The notes under the pieces are model-generated. The model saw nothing but the letters and a program-made list of their open reading frames with translations, did no database searches and had not been told where the DNA came from. Source: Campylobacterota bacterium (GTDB taxonomy: Bacteria > Campylobacterota > Campylobacteria > Campylobacterales > SZUA-545). Taken from it: a stretch of DNA of 13,637 bases. Shown piece after piece: positions 1 through 7,206 of the stretch; the first letter of the stretch is position 1, and each line of letters begins with the position of its first letter. Location: assembly GCA_003561815.1 (NCBI GenBank), contig PWVP01000017.1:1-13637 (forward strand), in the 5' to 3' direction. A program made the translations under genes and the position numbers.

Positions 1-81
1 AAAGATAAAAACCTGTATCACAATCAACCGCTGCTGCTTCTGCCAGAGGCTGGAGAGTCCGCCTTTTTGTGTTGTTGCCAT
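1..81 (-). CDS. Peptide/dipeptide ABC transporter permease (OppC/DppC/YejE-like), N-terminal fragment
   Basis: Only the first 27 codons lie in the window; the gene runs off the left edge. The peptide begins MATTQKGGLSSLWQKQQR and goes into a hydrophobic stretch (LIVIQVFIF). This is the usual start of the second permease of peptide ABC transporters: a short basic cytoplasmic tail, then the first membrane helix. The ATG at 81-79 has an AAGGG ribosome-binding site overlapping the end of the upstream nudix gene, about 10 bases before the start. Context drives the call, because an OppB-like permease is encoded two genes upstream in the same operon and these permeases work as heterodimers. The family assignment is an inference from a short fragment plus neighbours. 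Substrate class (peptide, nickel or another solute) cannot be told. Confidence 0.6.
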   Translation of the reverse strand, partial: MATTQKGGLSSLWQKQQRLIVIQVFIF

Positions 82-87
82 CGTCTG

Positions 88-696
88 CTACCCTTCTGCC
101 TTCAGATCGGATCCTACATGAAAAGCTTGATGGTGTCCCCTCTGGTGCTGCTCAAAAAACCAGTAAAAGCCAAACATCAGACCCGGTGTTTTGACTTTGG
201 ACTCATCGAACATAAATGCTCTGGCCTCCTGGGTGGGCAGGTGAAGCACCTCGATCTGCTCCACATCGACACCACCCCCCTGCCCTCTGCGATCGCGATC
301 GGTTACGACGGCAAAATAGAGCACCTGCTGATTGCCAGCAAAACCGACCGAGGTGTAGAAGCTACTTACCCGCTGCAGCTCTTGAGGCGGGACATGGTAG
401 CCGGTCTCTTCGCTAATCTCCTCCGAGGCGATCGCCTCAAGCGACTTCTCTTTATCAACAATTCCGGCACAGAGCTCGTAGCTGTAGCCATCCTGATTGG
501 CCAGATAGACAGCGGGGCGAAACTGCCGCACCAGTACCAGCGCATCCTGATCGCTATTATAGATCAAGATTGCCACACTGTCGTGTGCTTTGACCAGCTC
601 CCAGCTCTTTTGCACCCCCCGCTCCTCATAGCGCATCAGAGCGGGCTGGATAAAGCGCGGGCTCTTGAGCGGCTCGAGTTTGACATCTTTGATCAC
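88..696 (-). CDS. Nudix hydrolase, NUDT14-like (probable UDP-sugar / ADP-ribose diphosphatase)
   Basis: 202-aa Nudix protein, predicted to split a nucleoside-diphosphate sugar into NMP and sugar phosphate with Mg2+. The Nudix box lies at residues 78-100 (G..., ending EEISEETGY). The catalytic EExSEE core is present, but the canonical Arg of the REUxEE motif is Glu and the first box Glu is Lys. Several stretches resemble human NUDT14 (UDP-glucose pyrophosphatase) as I recall it: QKSWELVKAHDSV near 29-41, LVRQFRPAVY near 55-64, ELCAGIVD at 74-81, and the late GGGVDVEQIEVLHLP segment near 141-155. The start is GTG at 696, overlapping the oppB-like stop by 4 bases (GTGA), which implies translational coupling. 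The stop is TAG, with the next permease gene starting 6 bases later in the same frame. Sitting between two permease genes is odd for a housekeeping hydrolase. Family assignment is firm; the substrate is inferred. Confidence 0.85.
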   Translation of the reverse strand: MIKDVKLEPLKSPRFIQPALMRYEERGVQKSWELVKAHDSVAILIYNSDQDALVLVRQFRPAVYLANQDGYSYELCAGIVDKEKSLEAIASEEISEETGYHVPPQELQRVSSFYTSVGFAGNQQVLYFAVVTDRDRRGQGGGVDVEQIEVLHLPTQEARAFMFDESKVKTPGLMFGFYWFFEQHQRGHHQAFHVGSDLKAEG

Positions 697-1682
697 GATC
701 GCTTCCCTTGCTTAAAATAGGGGTTGAGTTTTAGCAGCGCCAGATCGGCGAGCATATTGCCCAGCAGCGTTAAAAACGCGCCGATAATCAAAATCCCCAT
801 AATCACCGGATAGTCGCGGCTAAGCGCACTCTGAAAAAAGAGTAGCCCCATGCCGTTGATGGAGAAGATGGTCTCTAAAATCACGCTACCACCAATCACC
901 CCCGGTAGCGAAAGCCCCAGAATCGTCACGATCGGCGGGTAGAGATTGGGCAGGATGTAGTGGCGGATGATGATCCGCTCTGAGAGCCCCCGCGCCCGGG
1001 CGAAGAAGATGTAGTCGCTCTTTAGGATCTCCAATGTTAAAGAGCGGATATAGATCATCAAGCTTCCAAACCCCCCGATCACCACCACCGCGATCGGCAG
1101 CGTCAGGTGCCACGCCCAGTCCAGCAGTCGGGCAAACCCCTCTTTAGGGGTGGAGGACTCCAGCCCGGCGATGGGAAACCACCCCAGCCAGACAGCAAAA
1201 AAGAGTATAAAAAGAAGCGCCAGATAAAAAGGAGGAAAAGCGTAGCTAATCAGCGCCATCTGCTTATAGATCCGATCGCGCATCCGACCGTGGGCCAGGG
1301 CTGAACGGATTCCCCAGTAGAGCGAGATCACAAACACCAGCGCCATGGAGATTAAACTGATCGCCATCGTCACTGGAAGCCGCTCTAAAATCTCATCTCT
1401 AACGGCATTGCCACTGGAGAAGGAAACGCCAAAGTCGAGTGTAGCGATCGCGCCCAGCCAGCTAAAGTAGCGCTGCAGCGGCCCCTGATCGAGTCCGTAG
1501 ACCGCCTTGAGGTGTTCGATATCTTCGGCGGTGATGTTGGGGTTGAGTTCGCCGGAGGGGAAAAAGTTGTTCGGTGCGGCATTGACCACCGCGAAGGTGA
1601 TGGCTGAGATGATCAGGAGCATCAGCCCCAGATAGAGCCCCTTTTGAGCCAAAAAGCGCAAAGGGGCTTTGAGTGCGGTCAT
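693..1682 (-). CDS. Peptide/dipeptide ABC transporter permease (OppB/DppB/YejB-like)
   Basis: 329-aa inner-membrane permease of the binding-protein-dependent transport family, a usual length for OppB/DppB proteins. It has an N-terminal helix (about residues 15-36), a periplasmic stretch with LKAVYGLDQG typical of OppB-type proteins, then roughly five more helices. The EAA loop that docks to the ATPase is visible as ARARGLSERIIIRHYILPN, followed by the conserved GGSVILETIFSINGMG and RDYPVIMG segments. The ATG overlaps the fabI stop by 4 bases (ATGA), and its own TGA overlaps the GTG of the nudix gene. It presumably pairs with the OppC-like permease that begins at position 81. No ATPase or binding-protein gene is visible; they may lie beyond the left edge. 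The specific substrate is unknown. Confidence 0.88.
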   Translation of the reverse strand: MTALKAPLRFLAQKGLYLGLMLLIISAITFAVVNAAPNNFFPSGELNPNITAEDIEHLKAVYGLDQGPLQRYFSWLGAIATLDFGVSFSSGNAVRDEILERLPVTMAISLISMALVFVISLYWGIRSALAHGRMRDRIYKQMALISYAFPPFYLALLFILFFAVWLGWFPIAGLESSTPKEGFARLLDWAWHLTLPIAVVVIGGFGSLMIYIRSLTLEILKSDYIFFARARGLSERIIIRHYILPNLYPPIVTILGLSLPGVIGGSVILETIFSINGMGLLFFQSALSRDYPVIMGILIIGAFLTLLGNMLADLALLKLNPYFKQGKRS

Positions 1683-2503
1683 TGGTTTTTGGTGCGATCC
1701 CAGACCATGGTGGTTTTGCCGTCAATCTCTTCGACAGCCGCCATCCCCATGATGTTGTAGCCGTTATCGACATAGTGAACCTCACCGGTGACACCGCTGG
1801 CCAGATCGCTCAGCAAATACATGGCGCTATTGCCCACCTGATCGATGGTGACATTATCCCGCATCGGCGAGTTGGCCTCGTTCCATTTGAGGATAAACTT
1901 AAAGTCCCCGATCCCTGCAGCGGCCAGGGTGCGAATGGGGCCGGCACTAATGGCGTTGACGCGCACACCATCAGGCCCCAGATCCGCCGCCAGATAGCGT
2001 ACACTCGCCTCCAGTGCTGCTTTGGCCACGCCCATCACATTGTAGTGGGGGATATACTTCTCGGCCCCCAGATAGGAGAGGGTCAAAACAGAGCTGTTTC
2101 GGCTCATAAGCGGAAGCAGCTTCTGTGTTACCTCCAGCAGGCTAAAGACCGAGATCTGCATGGCGATGTTAAACGCCTCTTTTGAGGTGTCTACGAAACG
2201 GCCATCGAGCGCCTCTTTGGGCGCAAAGGCGACCGCATGTACAATAAAGTCAATCTCGCCAAGATCCCGCTTAAGATCCTCTGCCAGCGCCTCAATCTCC
2301 GCCGGTGTCGCCACATCGAGTTTATAGACATGTTTGCAGCCAAACTCCTCAGCGATCGGCCGCACCCGCTTCTCCAGCTGCTCGTTTAAGAAAGTGAGGG
2401 CAAACTCACCCCCCTGCGCCTTGATCGCCTTTGCGATGCCGTAGGCGATCGACTTATTGTTGGCCACGCCGATAATGAGCCCTTTTTTGCCCTTCATTAC
2501 CAT
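1679..2503 (-). CDS. fabI: Enoyl-[acyl-carrier-protein] reductase (NADH), FabI
   Basis: 274-aa short-chain dehydrogenase-type enoyl-ACP reductase, which reduces trans-2-enoyl-ACP in the last step of each fatty-acid elongation cycle. The N-terminus has the FabI-type nucleotide site (GVANNKSIAYGIA, residues 12-24). Catalytic residues fit the FabI pattern: Tyr144 in SYLGAEK, Tyr154 in IPHYN and Lys161 in GVAKAA, with AGPIRTLAA after them. The length is normal with a short C-terminal tail. The start ATG at 2503 gives MVMKGKKG, matching the MxMKGKKG start I recall from Campylobacter FabI; the second Met at 2497 is possible. Six bases separate it from the tpiA TAG, and its TGA overlaps the downstream permease start. 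The position after gap-pgk-tpiA matches Campylobacter gene order. Confidence 0.97.
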   Translation of the reverse strand: MVMKGKKGLIIGVANNKSIAYGIAKAIKAQGGEFALTFLNEQLEKRVRPIAEEFGCKHVYKLDVATPAEIEALAEDLKRDLGEIDFIVHAVAFAPKEALDGRFVDTSKEAFNIAMQISVFSLLEVTQKLLPLMSRNSSVLTLSYLGAEKYIPHYNVMGVAKAALEASVRYLAADLGPDGVRVNAISAGPIRTLAAAGIGDFKFILKWNEANSPMRDNVTIDQVGNSAMYLLSDLASGVTGEVHYVDNGYNIMGMAAVEEIDGKTTMVWDRTKNQ

Positions 2504-2509
2504 CTTGCT

Positions 2510-3220
2510 CTAGTCCTTGTCTATCGTTTTTGTTATCTGGAGCATATCGCAAAAGCCCTTACTTTCCCAACTCGCCGTGCCGATCAGCAGCCCGTCCACC
2601 CCTTCTATGGAGAGGATCTCCGCGCAGTTTTTAGGCTTGGCGCTGCCGCCATAAAGCAGTGGCTTATCGCACAGTTTTTTGATAGCGCTATGCACCTGAG
2701 CAATATCTTCGCTTGAGGCGGTCTTGCCCGTACCGATCGCCCAGACCGGCTCATAGGCCAGCACCAGATTGTCATAGCCTAGATCGATCCTCTCTAGCTG
2801 GGTCTGGATATAGGCCATCACCGCCTCAAAGCCCTGCTCTTTAACCTCGATCGGCTCGCCGATACAGAAAAAGATCCGGTAGCCCTGCTGGGCAAAGAAG
2901 TCAAACTTCTGCCGGATAAACGCCTCTGACTCGCCGAGCAGATGGCGCCGCTCGCTGTGGCCGATAAGGATGGTGTTGAGTTCAAACTCCTCTAGCTGCT
3001 CGGTGCCGATCTCGCCGGTAAAGGAGCCGCTTTTGACGGGGTAGGCGTTTTGAGCGCCGATCGAGACGGCGGAGGTGCCTTTGCGCAGGGCGGTTGCCGG
3101 CGGGAAGATGACCGCCTCTGCGCCGATCGCCTCCTCCTGGATAAAGACCGTAACCGCCTGAAGGTACTCTTTGACGCTGTGGCGGGTGTGGTTGGTTTTG
3201 AGATTGGCCGCTAAAATCAT
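2510..3220 (-). CDS. tpiA: Triose-phosphate isomerase
   Basis: 236-aa TIM barrel that interconverts dihydroxyacetone phosphate and glyceraldehyde-3-phosphate. All catalytic residues are visible: Asn6 and Lys8 in AANLKTN, His88 in IGHSERR, Glu157 in AYEPVWAIGTGK, and the phosphate-binding LLYGGSAKPKN segment. It is somewhat shorter than the roughly 250 aa of enterobacterial TpiA, as in other Campylobacterota. The ATG at 3220 overlaps the pgk TGA by 4 bases, with AAGGGGG inside the end of pgk as ribosome-binding site. The stop is TAG, followed in the same frame by AGC AAG and the fabI ATG. Active-site residues are complete, so the product should be functional. Confidence 0.97.
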   Translation of the reverse strand: MILAANLKTNHTRHSVKEYLQAVTVFIQEEAIGAEAVIFPPATALRKGTSAVSIGAQNAYPVKSGSFTGEIGTEQLEEFELNTILIGHSERRHLLGESEAFIRQKFDFFAQQGYRIFFCIGEPIEVKEQGFEAVMAYIQTQLERIDLGYDNLVLAYEPVWAIGTGKTASSEDIAQVHSAIKKLCDKPLLYGGSAKPKNCAEILSIEGVDGLLIGTASWESKGFCDMLQITKTIDKD

Positions 3221-4419
3221 ACTACCCCCTTAATCTCCAGCGCTTTCACGCCGGGGAGGGTTTTGCCCTCCAAAAGCTCCAAAGAGGCGCCGCCGCCAGT
3301 GGAGATAAAGCTCATCTCGTCGGCATCATCGGCTCTTTGGACCAGATCGGCGGTATCGCCGCCGCCGACGATTTTGGTGGCGTGGCTCTCGGCGATGCGA
3401 TGCGAGATCTTGATGCTCCCTTTGGCGAACTTATCCACCTCAAAAACCCCCATCGGGCCGTTCCAGAGAATCATCTGCGCCCCATCGAGCGCCTCACGAA
3501 AGAGGCGTGTGGTGGCCGGGCCGATATCCAGCCCCATCCACCCCTGTGGGATCTCTTTGGTGGTGGCGTAGATGGTGACCGCGTTGGGCTCGATCGCCTG
3601 TGCACAGACCACATCGACCGGCAGGTAGAACTTCACACCGCGGCGTTTGGCCTCCTCCATCACCCGCCGCGCATCCTCGATGAGATCGTTCTCCACCAGC
3701 GAGCTACCCACCTCTTCGCCTAGAGCTTTCAAGAAGGTAAAGGCCATCCCGCCACCGATAATGAGCTTATCCACCCGCGGTAGCAGGTTCTCCAGCGCCT
3801 GGAGCTTACCTGAGACCTTGCTCCCCCCAATCACCGCCACAAAGGGGCGCGCCGGGTTTTGAAGCACCTTGTGAAAGAAGTTAATCTCTTTGCTCAACAG
3901 AAAACCCGCCGCTTTATGGGCATCATCAAAAAAGCGCGTGATCGCCTCTACGGAGGCGTGGGCACGGTGGCTAACCCCAAAGGCGTCATTGATATAGACA
4001 TCAGCCATCTTGGCCAGCTTCGCCGCAAAGCTCTCGTCGTTTTGGGTCTCGCCGGGTTCAAACCGGAGATTCTCCAGCAAAAGCACCTCGCCGCGCCCCA
4101 GAGCCGCCGCTTTTGAGCAGGCATCTTCACCAATCACATCACCCGCAAGGGCCACCTCCCTTTTTAGCAGTGTCTGCAGCCGCTTAGCCACCGGCTCGAG
4201 GGTAAATTTGGGATCAAAGCTCCCCTTGGGCCGCCCTGAGTGGCTCCCCAGAATCACCGCACAGTCGTGGTCGATACAGTAGCGGATCGTACTAAGCGCC
4301 GATCGGATGCGCCGATCGTCGGTGATGTTTCCAAACTCATCTTGAGGCACATTAAAGTCACAACGGATAAAGACCTTTTTTTCGGTGATCTCAATCTCTT
4401 TGATGGTCCGTAATTGCAT
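3217..4419 (-). CDS. pgk: Phosphoglycerate kinase
   Basis: 400-aa phosphoglycerate kinase, normal length, transferring phosphate between 1,3-bisphosphoglycerate and ADP. The N-terminal substrate domain shows RCDFNVP (residues 19-25), GSHSGRPKG (usually SHLGRPKG), LLLENLRFEPGE, and INDAFGVSHRAHAS with its conserved Arg and His. The C-terminal nucleotide domain has VIGGSKVSGK, WNGPMGVFE, GGGDTA and STGGGASLELLEG. The ATG at 4419 has a good AAGGA ribosome-binding site and lies 12 bases after the gap stop, so gap and pgk are co-transcribed. No abnormality is visible. Confidence 0.98.
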   Translation of the reverse strand: MQLRTIKEIEITEKKVFIRCDFNVPQDEFGNITDDRRIRSALSTIRYCIDHDCAVILGSHSGRPKGSFDPKFTLEPVAKRLQTLLKREVALAGDVIGEDACSKAAALGRGEVLLLENLRFEPGETQNDESFAAKLAKMADVYINDAFGVSHRAHASVEAITRFFDDAHKAAGFLLSKEINFFHKVLQNPARPFVAVIGGSKVSGKLQALENLLPRVDKLIIGGGMAFTFLKALGEEVGSSLVENDLIEDARRVMEEAKRRGVKFYLPVDVVCAQAIEPNAVTIYATTKEIPQGWMGLDIGPATTRLFREALDGAQMILWNGPMGVFEVDKFAKGSIKISHRIAESHATKIVGGGDTADLVQRADDADEMSFISTGGGASLELLEGKTLPGVKALEIKGVV

Positions 4420-4431
4420 CTGTTTCCTTCG

Positions 4432-5382
4432 TTAGCGTGATGGGATCAGTTCGACAACGCGCGCCGCGTAGCCTGTTTCGTTATCATGCCAGGCGCACAC
4501 CTGCACCAGATCGCCGCAGCAGGTGGTGAGATCGCCATCCACAATAGCGCTCTGAGGGGTGCCGATAACATCGGTCGAAACCAGCGGCTCGCAGGAGAAA
4601 CCAAAGCTGTCTGGAAGCCTCTGTGAAAAGCGCTCCAGTGCGGCATTAACCGCCTCTTTGGATGCTACCCGCCCTAGCCTGAAAACCGCCTGCATTAAGC
4701 AGACATCCGCCAGCGGCACCCGCAGTCCGATCGCCGCTGCCCGGGGGTGGGCGCTGCCCAGAATCCGGGGCAGGTTGGCTGCTGCCATGGTCTTTGAGGG
4801 GATGATATTGCCCCCTGCTGCACGGCTATAGCGCCACTGGCCAGCGTGACGGCCATCGAGCAGTCGCTGATCGGCGGTGTAGCTGTGAATACTGGTGGCC
4901 ATCACCCCCTCTAGCTTAAACGATTGCGCCAGGGCGTGGGTGATCAGCGCCAGGGCGTTGCTCGTACAGCTGCCCGCTGAGAGGACGGGAGCGCTTATCT
5001 CAGGACTCACGCCCTTTAGGAGCACCGGTGTCTCATCCTCAGCCACCGCCGAGAGAATGACCCGCCTTAGCCCCCCCTCAATCAGGTGGTGGTGATCCGA
5101 AGCGCTTAAGAAGCGGCCCGAGCACTCCAGCAGTACATCCGCCCCCAAGGCGGCAAAATCATAGATCGCCCCCTCTTTGGATTGTACGATCTTAGTTTTG
5201 CAGTTTTGTGACGGTGTCGCTGTGCGGTTGCGGTGGATGGAGTCGTGCTCTAAAAGGTAGCGCAGCTGATCGGGCGGCATCGTATCGGCAATCGCCACCA
5301 GCTGTCGATCGTCGCGTTGTAGCAGTAAGCGTGCACAGGCGCGCCCAATCCGCCCTGCTCCGTTGATAGCAACCTTCAGCAA
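4432..5382 (-). CDS. gap: Glyceraldehyde-3-phosphate dehydrogenase, divergent
   Basis: 316-aa GAPDH, a little shorter than the usual 330-340 aa. It oxidises glyceraldehyde-3-phosphate to 1,3-bisphosphoglycerate with NAD(P). It has the Rossmann start (INGAGRIGR), catalytic Cys139 in SCTSN (usually SCTTN), catalytic His166 in SIHSYT, and the C-terminal WHDNETGYAARV. Several normally fixed positions differ: the phosphate-site STGAA is KTMAA, replacing the Gly, and the NASCTTNCLAP block reads AGSCTSNALA. It is therefore unusually divergent, although the two core catalytic residues remain. The start is probably TTG at 5382, just after AAGGGG; the CTG one codon on is spaced better but rarer. It is first gene of the gap-pgk-tpiA-fabI operon. 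Cofactor preference is not clear. Confidence 0.92.
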   Translation of the reverse strand: MLKVAINGAGRIGRACARLLLQRDDRQLVAIADTMPPDQLRYLLEHDSIHRNRTATPSQNCKTKIVQSKEGAIYDFAALGADVLLECSGRFLSASDHHHLIEGGLRRVILSAVAEDETPVLLKGVSPEISAPVLSAGSCTSNALALITHALAQSFKLEGVMATSIHSYTADQRLLDGRHAGQWRYSRAAGGNIIPSKTMAAANLPRILGSAHPRAAAIGLRVPLADVCLMQAVFRLGRVASKEAVNAALERFSQRLPDSFGFSCEPLVSTDVIGTPQSAIVDGDLTTCCGDLVQVCAWHDNETGYAARVVELIPSR

Positions 5383-5413
5383 TGACCCCTTAGACCCGGT
5401 TTTAAAGAGGGGG

Positions 5414-5419
5414 ATTTTA
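5414..5419 (-). promoter_or_regulatory. Candidate -10 box of the gap operon promoter
   Basis: On the minus strand this reads TAAAAT, about 30 bases before the gap start codon and inside the short divergent gap/rsfS region. No convincing -35 box is seen at 16-18 bases, which is common for vegetative promoters of Campylobacterota. Support is position plus a five-of-six match to TATAAT. Confidence 0.35.
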
Positions 5420-5451
5420 GCCTACCCAGCCTTGTATTACGACAAAACAGC

Positions 5452-5457
5452 TATAAT
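5452..5457 (+). promoter_or_regulatory. Candidate -10 box of the rsfS promoter
   Basis: A perfect TATAAT lies 25 bases before the chosen rsfS start. No good -35 is present; TTGTAT at 5432-5437 is only 14 bases away, so spacing is poor. The box overlaps an in-frame upstream ATG at 5456, which therefore probably cannot be the translation start. Confidence 0.55.
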
Positions 5458-5482
5458 GCGATCAAACAACGCAAGGATGCTG

Positions 5483-5827
5483 ATGACACTACAGGAGAGA
5501 CTTGATCGGATCGCTGCCGTTCTGGATCGCAATAAAGCAGAGGATATTGAGACATTTGATTTAGAGGAGAGCGGCTACATGGCCAACGGTGTGGTTATCG
5601 CCACCGCTCTGGCCGATCGCCACCTAAACGCTCTGGTGGACTTTATTAAAGAGGATCTCAAGCCTGCTGGAGAGCAGTTTCTCAATGCCGACGGCAACGA
5701 GGAGTGGATAGCGCTGGATCTAGGGGACATCCTGGTTCACATCATGACCAAAACGGCCCGTGAGAAGTACCACATGGAGGCGTTTTTAGAGGAGTTTGAG
5801 GCCAAGAAGGCGCGCGAGGAGGCGTAA
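5483..5827 (+). CDS. rsfS: Ribosome silencing factor RsfS (Iojap/DUF143 family)
   Basis: 114-aa RsfS-type protein. The family binds L14 on the 50S subunit and blocks subunit joining, lowering translation under poor nutrition. Family features are visible: an N-terminal helix (LQERLDRIAAVLDRNKAEDIETFDL), the central GVVIATALADRHLNAL segment, and the ALDLGDILVHIM strand-helix followed by REKYHMEAF. The chosen start, ATG at 5483, has AAGG six bases upstream. ATGs at 5477 (ribosome-binding site too close) and 5456 (inside the -10 box) are less likely. It is transcribed away from gap. In Campylobacter jejuni, as I recall, nadD lies between gapA and this gene; it is absent here. Assignment is confident; the physiological role is taken from the family. 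Confidence 0.93.
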   Translation: MTLQERLDRIAAVLDRNKAEDIETFDLEESGYMANGVVIATALADRHLNALVDFIKEDLKPAGEQFLNADGNEEWIALDLGDILVHIMTKTAREKYHMEAFLEEFEAKKAREEA

Positions 5828-5851
5828 CGCGCGCGCCTTAAGTGCTGCGTC

Positions 5852-5870
5852 CAGACCCGCTTGGGGTCTG
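5852..5870. terminator. Hairpin between convergent rsfS and oadB
   Basis: A 7-bp perfect stem (CAGACCC / GGGTCTG) around a 5-base loop lies between the rsfS stop and the oadB stop. No T-tract follows on either strand, so it is not a classical intrinsic terminator. Its position between converging genes suggests a shared 3' end or RNA-stability element. Confidence 0.4.
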
Positions 5871-5874
5871 AAGG

Positions 5875-7194
5875 CTAAAAGAGTGAGATAAGCACCCCGG
5901 CGGCAACCGCCGAGCCGATCACGCCCGCCACATTGGGCCCCATCGCGTGCATAATCAGGAAGTTTTTAGGGTTGGCCTTCTGCCCCTCTTTGGCCACCAC
6001 CCGCGCAGCCATCGGTACGGCTGAGACACCGGCACCACCGATGAGCGGATTGATCTGCTCTTTGGTCACGGCGTTCATCAGTTTACCCATCAACACCCCG
6101 GCGGCCGTACCGAAGGCAAAGGCAAAGAGCCCCAGCACAATCACCGCCAATGTTTCAGGCACCAAAAAGAGCTCTGCAGAGAGCCTCGAGCCCACCGCCA
6201 GCCCCAAAAAGATGGTGATGATATTGATCAGCGAGTTTTGGAGCGTATCATTGAGTCGCTCGACGACGCCCGATTCACGCACCAGGTTGCCAAAGGCAAG
6301 TGCCCCCACCAGCGGCGCGGCATCGGGCACCAGAACAGCTGCCAAAACCACAAGCGAGATGGGAAAGAGTATCTTCTCCAGCTTGCTCACATCGCGCAGC
6401 TGCACCATCTTGATGGCGCGCTCTTTTTGGGTGGTAAGCGCGCGCATAATGGGTGGCTGAATCACCGGAACCAGCGCCATATAGGAGTAAGCGGCAATCG
6501 CAATCGCCCCGAGTAGCTCCGGTGCCAGAATCGAGGCGACATAGATGGAGGTGGGCCCATCCGCTCCGCCGATAATCCCGATCGCGGCCGCATCCTGGAG
6601 GGTGAAGTTAAAGATATCGGTGTAGTAGGAGAGCACCATCGCCCCTACCAGCGTGGCAAAGATCCCAAACTGCGCAGCCGCCCCTAAAAAGGCGGTTTTA
6701 GGGTTGGCCAGAAGCGGACCGAAATCGGTCATCGCCCCGACCCCCATAAAGATCAGCAGCGGAAAGATGCCGGTCTCCACCCCGATGGTGTAGATCACCC
6801 CTAAAAACCCGTCAGGGCCCCCGATCTCGGCTATGGGGATATTGGCCAGCAGCCCCCCAAAGGCGATCGGCAGGAGCAAAAGCGGCTCGTACCGTTTGGC
6901 GATCGCCAGATAAAAGAGCACAAAACAGACGGCAAACATGATGAGGCGGCCCCAGGTCTGGTAGAAGGGATCCACCGGCTCACCATAAACATCGGTGGCT
7001 GACGCATCGGGCTCTAAAAAGGCTTTGATGCCGGTGCGCTCATAGAGACCACTAAACATATATCCGATGCTTCTGGCCTCATAGGCTTCACCCTCGGCTG
7101 CCACCGCCCCCTGCGCAGGGGCGTCGTCGGCGGCACCTAGAATCGGAACCCAAAGCGCCGCGAGAAGCAGCAGAGGGGCAAATACTCTAACCAT
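5875..7194 (-). CDS. oadB: Sodium-translocating decarboxylase beta subunit (OadB/GcdB family)
   Basis: 439-aa multi-pass membrane protein that decarboxylates carboxybiotin and exports Na+. An N-terminal signal peptide or first helix (VFAPLLLLAALWVPILGAA) is followed by a polar segment of about 60 residues and then the usual helices. The family signature GGADGPT (about residues 209-215), holding the Asp known to be essential for Na+ transport, is intact. So are GGAGVSAVPMAARV and the C-terminal GPNVAGVIGSAVAAG motif. I chose ATG at 7194; a TTG at 7200 is possible. The gene follows the oadA TAG by 12 bases, in the same frame. It ends in TAG at the expected family end, so TAG acts as a true stop here. 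It is the last gene of the operon. Confidence 0.94.
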   Translation of the reverse strand: MVRVFAPLLLLAALWVPILGAADDAPAQGAVAAEGEAYEARSIGYMFSGLYERTGIKAFLEPDASATDVYGEPVDPFYQTWGRLIMFAVCFVLFYLAIAKRYEPLLLLPIAFGGLLANIPIAEIGGPDGFLGVIYTIGVETGIFPLLIFMGVGAMTDFGPLLANPKTAFLGAAAQFGIFATLVGAMVLSYYTDIFNFTLQDAAAIGIIGGADGPTSIYVASILAPELLGAIAIAAYSYMALVPVIQPPIMRALTTQKERAIKMVQLRDVSKLEKILFPISLVVLAAVLVPDAAPLVGALAFGNLVRESGVVERLNDTLQNSLINIITIFLGLAVGSRLSAELFLVPETLAVIVLGLFAFAFGTAAGVLMGKLMNAVTKEQINPLIGGAGVSAVPMAARVVAKEGQKANPKNFLIMHAMGPNVAGVIGSAVAAGVLISLF

Positions 7195-7206
7195 CTGCAA
7201 AGCGCC

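Noticed and set aside
67..720. 217-codon open frame on the plus strand opposite the nudix gene
   Set aside because: It is antisense to a clear Nudix hydrolase, has no recognisable domain and no ribosome-binding site, and is explained by high GC and codon bias of the real gene.
1673..2185. 170-codon plus-strand frame opposite fabI
   Set aside because: Shadow of fabI; low-complexity reverse complement of its codons, no family features.
5852..5870. Classical rho-independent terminator
   Set aside because: The stem is good but no T-run follows on either strand, so it is listed only as a terminator-like hairpin.
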